Shown here: positions 5,805 to 9,029 of the stretch, one piece after another
Layout: each line of letters starts with the position of its first letter
How positions within the stretch are numbered: the stretch's first letter is position 1
NCBI GenBank assembly: GCA_937957845.1
Contig: CALGOD010000175.1
Span: 1-9,029 of the forward strand
Source: an uncultured Nocardiopsis sp.
GTDB lineage: Bacteria > Actinomycetota > Actinomycetes > Streptosporangiales > Streptosporangiaceae
Direction: 5' to 3'
DNA: 9,029 nt
Position numbers and translations under genes: made by a program
Notes under the pieces: generated by a model
Database searches by the model: none
Seen by the model: the letters and a program-made list of their open reading frames with translations, nothing else
Told to the model about the DNA's origin: nothing

Positions 5805-8800
5805 TCAGTCGCGTAGGGCGTCGTCGATGAACGCGAACAACTCCTCCTTGGTCGCGGACTCCAGGTCCTCGTCCACGTCGCCCGCCCGGGGGTTTCGCGG
5901 GGAGATCCGGTCGAGTAGCCCACGCAGTCGTCGGGCGACGGCTTCACGGTCCAGTGCGGAGTCCTCGGCCTCGGCCAGGGCCGCCTCGATACCGTCGATG
6001 CGCGTCATCACGATCTGTTCGGTGTCGCCGAACAGTCGTTCCTCCAGGTGGTGGCCGAGCGCCGCGCACGTGGGATGGGAGAAGGCCAGACCCGAGGGCA
6101 GTTTCAGCCCGGTGAGCGCGGAGAGCCGGTTGCGCAGTTCGACGGCGGTCACCGAGTCCATGCCCAGGTCCTTCAGTCCGCGGTCGATGTCGAGCGCGTC
6201 GCCGGAGGCGTAGCCGAGGATCGCGGCCACGTGTTCGCACACCTGGTCGGTGAGGATCCTCCTGCGTTCGGCGCGCGCCAGCCCGGACAGTCGCGTCTCC
6301 AGGCCGCCCTGCGCGGTCCCGCCGGCTCCGGGGGCCCCGGAGTCGGTGAGGCCGAGGTCCCCGATGAACGGACCGGGCCGGTTGGCGGTGAAGGCGGTAC
6401 GGAACCGCGGCCAGTCCACGGCCGCGATCGCGATCGCGGACAGGTCCCGGTCGAGCGTGTGCTCGAACGCCGTGACGGCGGCCTCGGGGTCCATCGCCGG
6501 CAGGCCGTGGCGGCTCAGGAGTGCGGCGACCGCCTCGTCCTCGGCCATGCCGCCACCGGCCCAGGCCCCCCACGCCACCGACGTGGCGGGAAGTCCGAGC
6601 ATGCGGCGGTGGTGCGCCAACGCCTCACAGAACGCGTTGCCCGGCGCGTAGTTGCCTTGTCCGGACACGCCGAAGACCGCGCCGACCGAGGAGAACAGCA
6701 CGAAGGCCGACAGGTCCATGTCGCGGGTGAGTTCGTGCAGGTGCACCGCCCCGTCGGCCTTGGCGCGCAGGGCCCGGGCCACCTGGTCGGGGGTCAACGA
6801 GTCGATCGCGCCGTCGTCCAGGGAGGCCGCCGTGTGCATGACGGCGCGGAGCGGGTACTCCTCGGGGATCGTCTCCAGGAGCCCGGCCAGGGCCGTCCGG
6901 TCGGCGACGTCGCAGGCGGCGAACGTCACCCGGGCGCCCGCCGCACGCAGTTCGGCCTCCAGTTCCCCGGCTCCGGGGGAGTCCGCGCCGCGTCGGCTCA
7001 CCAGCAGCAGGTGCTCCGCGCCGCGGCGGGCGAGCCAACGTGCCGTGTGCGCGCCCAGTGCCCCGGTTCCGCCCGTGACCAGGACCGTTCCGGTGGGCTC
7101 CCAACGGCGTACGGCACGCATCCGGCTCAAGGGTGCCCGTGTGAGCCGGCGCGCGAGGATCCGGTCGCCGCGGACCGCGAGCTGGTCCTCGCCCCCGGCG
7201 CGTTCCCCCGTCAGGATCGAGGCCAGCGCCTCTCCCGCCCCCGGCGTGCCCGCCCCGGGCAGGTCGACGAGACCGCCCCAACGGTCCGTGTGCTCCTGCG
7301 CTGCGACCCGACCGAAACCCCACACCAGCGCGGCCGACGGGTCGGAGAGCTCCTCTCCGGCGGTGACGGCCCCCCTGGTCACGCACCACAGGGGAGCGGT
7401 GACCCCGGCGTCGCCGAGGCCCTGAAGGAGCAGGACGGTGTCCGCGTGTCCGGTGGTGCGGGTGGGCGGGGCCACGTCCCCGATCTCGTCGGCGCCGGTC
7501 AGGGCGAGCGTCGAGACCACTCCGGTGACGGAGGCCACGCCCTGGCGGGCCTTGGCGACCAGGTCCGCCATGGACACGCGGTCGGGTGCCCCGGACACGT
7601 CCACGGTCCGGACCTGGTGGCCGCGCGAGCCCAACGCCGCGACGCAGTCCAGAAGAGCGGGGTCCGTCGGGCCGGAGCCGAACAGCAGCCAGGTACCGGG
7701 CGGCGCGACGGAGCCGGCGCCGGTTCCCACGGGTACCCAGTCCTCCGTGTAGGACCACTCGTCCCAGGGGGCGGACTCCGTGCGGCCGGGGGCGGTCGGC
7801 GCGCCCCCGGTGGTGGATCCGTCACCCCCGCCGGGCCTCCAGAAGTACTGGTGTTGGAAGGCGTAGGTGGGCAGGTCCACCACGTTCCGCCGGCCGCCGT
7901 ACACCCGTTCCCAGTCGGGGGCGGCACCGTGCACGTGGGCCTCTGCCAGGGAGGTCAGGAAGCGGCGTGCGCCGCCCTCCCCCCGACGGAGGGTGCCCAG
8001 GACCACGGTGTCGCGCACCTCCGACTCCTCGCAGGTCTCCTGGAGTGCGGAGGCGAGTACGGGGTGCGGGCCGACCTCGACGAACATGTCGTGACCGTCC
8101 TGGAGGAGGGCACGGGTCGTCCGGGCGAACTCGACCGGGCGGGAGAGGTTGCGGTACCAGTAGGCGGCGTCCATCGGGGTGGACTCCAGTCGGCCACCGG
8201 TGAGGGTGGAGTACACGGGGATGTCCGGTCGTCTCGGGCTGATCCCGGTCAACGACGCGGTGATGCGTTCGCGCAGGCGCTCCACATGGGGGGTGTGCGA
8301 GGCGTAGTCCACGGCGATCATCCGCGCGTGGACGCCCTCCGCCTCGTAGCGCGCGACCAGGTCGCGCACCTGCGTGGACCCGCCCGCCACGACCGTGGAG
8401 AGGGGACTGTTGACCACCGCCACGTACACGTCCCCGCCCAGCGCGGCGACGCGTTCACCGACCAGGTCGGCGGACTGGGCGATCGAGGCCATCGCCCCGG
8501 TGCCCGACAGTTCGAGGAGCGCCCGGCTGCGCAACGCCACGACCTTCGCGGCGTCCTCCAGGGACAGCGCCCCGGCGACGCAGGCCGCGGCGATCTCGCC
8601 CTGGGAATGGCCGACCACGGCCGTCGGTCGCACCCCGTGGGCGATCCATGTCTCGGCGAGGGAGACCATCACGGCCCACAGAACCGGTTGGACCACGTCC
8701 ACGCGTTCCATGAGCGCCGCGTCCCCCTCCCGCAGCACCGAGGTCGGTGACCAGTCGATGTGGGGGGCCAACGCCTTCTCGCACTCGGCCATGCGCCGGA

Positions 8801-9029
8801 CGAACACCGGTGAGGACTCCATGAGTTCCACCGCCATGCCCTCCCACTGCCCGCCCTGGCCGGGGAAGACGAAGACGGGCCGTCGGTCGTTCCTCGCCAC
8901 GCCGAGCACGGCGTGGGGGTCGGGTCGCCCCTCGGCCAGGGCGTCGAGGGCCACGAGGCAGGCCTCCCGGTCGTCGGCGACGACGGCGGCCCGGTGCTCC
9001 AGCGCGGAACGGGTGGTGGCCAGCGACCA
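5805..9029 (-). CDS. Type I polyketide synthase, C-terminal part (linker-AT-KR-ACP-docking), 5' end outside window
   Basis: This is the carboxy-terminal 1,074 residues of a modular PKS, ending in TGA at 5807-5805. Residues are counted from the window edge. The order is KS-AT linker (1-50), AT (about 52-335), post-AT linker ending YFW (397), KR with structural and catalytic halves (about 425-885), ACP (about 915-998) and C-terminal docking region (about 1008-1074). There is no DH or ER between AT and KR, so the module should leave a beta-hydroxyl. The AT looks methylmalonyl-specific, and the KR and ACP active-site residues are all present. The KS of this module and the true start lie beyond 9029. 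The ATG at 8954 is internal and is not a start. The next PKS gene begins 96 bp downstream on the same strand, so co-transcription is likely. Family assignment is certain; the product is not recognisable. Confidence 0.97.
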   Translation of the reverse strand, partial: WSLATTRSALEHRAAVVADDREACLVALDALAEGRPDPHAVLGVARNDRRPVFVFPGQGGQWEGMAVELMESSPVFVRRMAECEKALAPHIDWSPTSVLREGDAALMERVDVVQPVLWAVMVSLAETWIAHGVRPTAVVGHSQGEIAAACVAGALSLEDAAKVVALRSRALLELSGTGAMASIAQSADLVGERVAALGGDVYVAVVNSPLSTVVAGGSTQVRDLVARYEAEGVHARMIAVDYASHTPHVERLRERITASLTGISPRRPDIPVYSTLTGGRLESTPMDAAYWYRNLSRPVEFARTTRALLQDGHDMFVEVGPHPVLASALQETCEESEVRDTVVLGTLRRGEGGARRFLTSLAEAHVHGAAPDWERVYGGRRNVVDLPTYAFQHQYFWRPGGGDGSTTGGAPTAPGRTESAPWDEWSYTEDWVPVGTGAGSVAPPGTWLLFGSGPTDPALLDCVAALGSRGHQVRTVDVSGAPDRVSMADLVAKARQGVASVTGVVSTLALTGADEIGDVAPPTRTTGHADTVLLLQGLGDAGVTAPLWCVTRGAVTAGEELSDPSAALVWGFGRVAAQEHTDRWGGLVDLPGAGTPGAGEALASILTGERAGGEDQLAVRGDRILARRLTRAPLSRMRAVRRWEPTGTVLVTGGTGALGAHTARWLARRGAEHLLLVSRRGADSPGAGELEAELRAAGARVTFAACDVADRTALAGLLETIPEEYPLRAVMHTAASLDDGAIDSLTPDQVARALRAKADGAVHLHELTRDMDLSAFVLFSSVGAVFGVSGQGNYAPGNAFCEALAHHRRMLGLPATSVAWGAWAGGGMAEDEAVAALLSRHGLPAMDPEAAVTAFEHTLDRDLSAIAIAAVDWPRFRTAFTANRPGPFIGDLGLTDSGAPGAGGTAQGGLETRLSGLARAERRRILTDQVCEHVAAILGYASGDALDIDRGLKDLGMDSVTAVELRNRLSALTGLKLPSGLAFSHPTCAALGHHLEERLFGDTEQIVMTRIDGIEAALAEAEDSALDREAVARRLRGLLDRISPRNPRAGDVDEDLESATKEELFAFIDDALRD
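5808..6008 (-). other. C-terminal docking domain, upstream PKS
   Basis: About 67 residues follow the ACP. A predicted helical pair (around IDGIEAALAEAE and VARRLRGLLDRI) is followed by a flexible Pro/Gly/Asp-rich stretch and a final amphipathic helix, TKEELFAFIDDALRD, at the very end. This is the layout of class 1 docking tails of actinobacterial cis-AT PKSs, in which the helical pair dimerises and the last helix binds the coiled coil of the next PKS. The inferred partner is the N-terminus encoded at 5708. Confidence 0.85.
6036..6290 (-). other. Acyl carrier protein (ACP) domain, upstream PKS
   Basis: This small four-helix carrier holds the growing chain on a phosphopantetheine arm. The attachment site is Ser959 (from the window edge) in LGMDSVTAVELRN, which matches the canonical LGxDS motif. 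The domain is followed by a short linker and the docking tail, so it is the last carrier of this protein and no thioesterase follows. Confidence 0.95.
6370..7757 (-). other. Ketoreductase (KR) domain, upstream PKS, B-type
   Basis: This NADPH-dependent reductase of the beta-ketone has a degenerate structural half starting near WSYTEDW (7757) and a catalytic half carrying the nucleotide-binding motif TGGTGALG (652-659 from the window edge). Catalytic Lys757, Ser781, Tyr794 and Asn798 are present, with the usual 13-residue Ser-Tyr spacing. LDD at 737-739 is the B-type fingerprint, and the A-type tryptophan eight residues before Tyr is Phe786. A D-configured hydroxyl is therefore predicted. YAPGN carries a proline after the catalytic Tyr; I did not use it to divide B1 from B2. 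Confidence 0.93.
6899..6922 (-). repeat. Exact 24-bp inter-module repeat (copy 2, KR)
   Basis: This is the partner of 296-319. A second, 20-bp identity between the same two KR domains lies at 6688-6707 and 85-104 (encoding AFVLFSS). Confidence 0.7.
8028..8876 (-). other. Acyltransferase (AT) domain, upstream PKS, methylmalonyl-type
   Basis: This domain selects the extender unit and loads it on the module's ACP. It opens with VFVFPGQGGQW at 52-62 from the window edge. The nucleophile Ser142 lies in GHSQGE, Arg167 (in LRSR) is 25 residues further on, and the catalytic His245 closes YASH (242-245). RVDVVQP upstream of the serine, GHSQG and YASH together are the established methylmalonyl-CoA signature (malonyl ATs usually carry HAFH). 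All active-site residues are present, so activity with an alpha-methyl-branched product is expected. Confidence 0.93.

Noticed and set aside
6048..8750. A 900-codon open frame on the + strand
   Set aside because: It is the antisense shadow of the upstream AT-KR-ACP coding sequence, with no domain motifs and composition like the other shadow frames.
8952..8954. ATG at 8954 as start of the upstream PKS
   Set aside because: The frame is open to the window edge and residues before this ATG (WSLATTRSALEHRAAVV) are typical KS-AT linker, so the gene continues upstream.
1..9029. CRISPR arrays, tRNA/rRNA genes, insertion sequences, toxin-antitoxin or phage genes
   Set aside because: Apart from the 96-bp gap, the whole window is filled by two PKS coding sequences, and no repeat array, RNA gene or transposase signature was seen.

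Overview
The window is part of a modular type I polyketide synthase (PKS) cluster. All recognisable coding sequence is on the minus strand. Very high G+C, strong G/C preference at third codon positions, cis-acyltransferase module architecture and class 1-type docking ends point to an actinomycete such as Streptomyces, Nocardiopsis or a relative. The genus cannot be fixed from the sequence. No TTA leucine codon was seen in either gene.

Layout in the direction of transcription (high to low coordinates). (1) 9029-5805 is the 3' part of a PKS gene whose start lies outside the window. It shows the end of a KS-AT linker, a methylmalonyl-type AT, a B-type KR without DH or ER, an ACP and a C-terminal docking domain. 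(2) 5804-5709 is a 96-bp intercistronic gap with a C-rich, G-poor transcript segment (a potential G-quadruplex on the opposite strand), a 7-bp hairpin with no U-tract, and a Shine-Dalgarno-like GGTGAG. (3) 5708-1 is the 5' part of a second PKS gene. It runs N-terminal docking helix, KS, AT, DH, KR structural half, ER, KR catalytic half. It is cut by the left edge just after the KR active site, so its ACP and any later modules are not visible.

The two proteins read as consecutive stations of one assembly line. The upstream protein ends with a hydroxyl-forming module and a docking tail. The downstream protein starts with a docking coiled coil and a fully reducing module. If both ATs load methylmalonyl-CoA, the pair would build R-CH(OH)-CH(CH3)-CH2-CH(CH3)-CO-S-enzyme. 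The whole of the second gene was read codon by codon across the window (1,902 codons) without an internal stop or frameshift.

This is a recognisable PKS rather than a new kind of system. The points most worth a second look are an atypical specificity motif (YCSH) in the second AT, a substitution in the DH active-site motif, and the unusual intercistronic region. The natural product cannot be named from this window.
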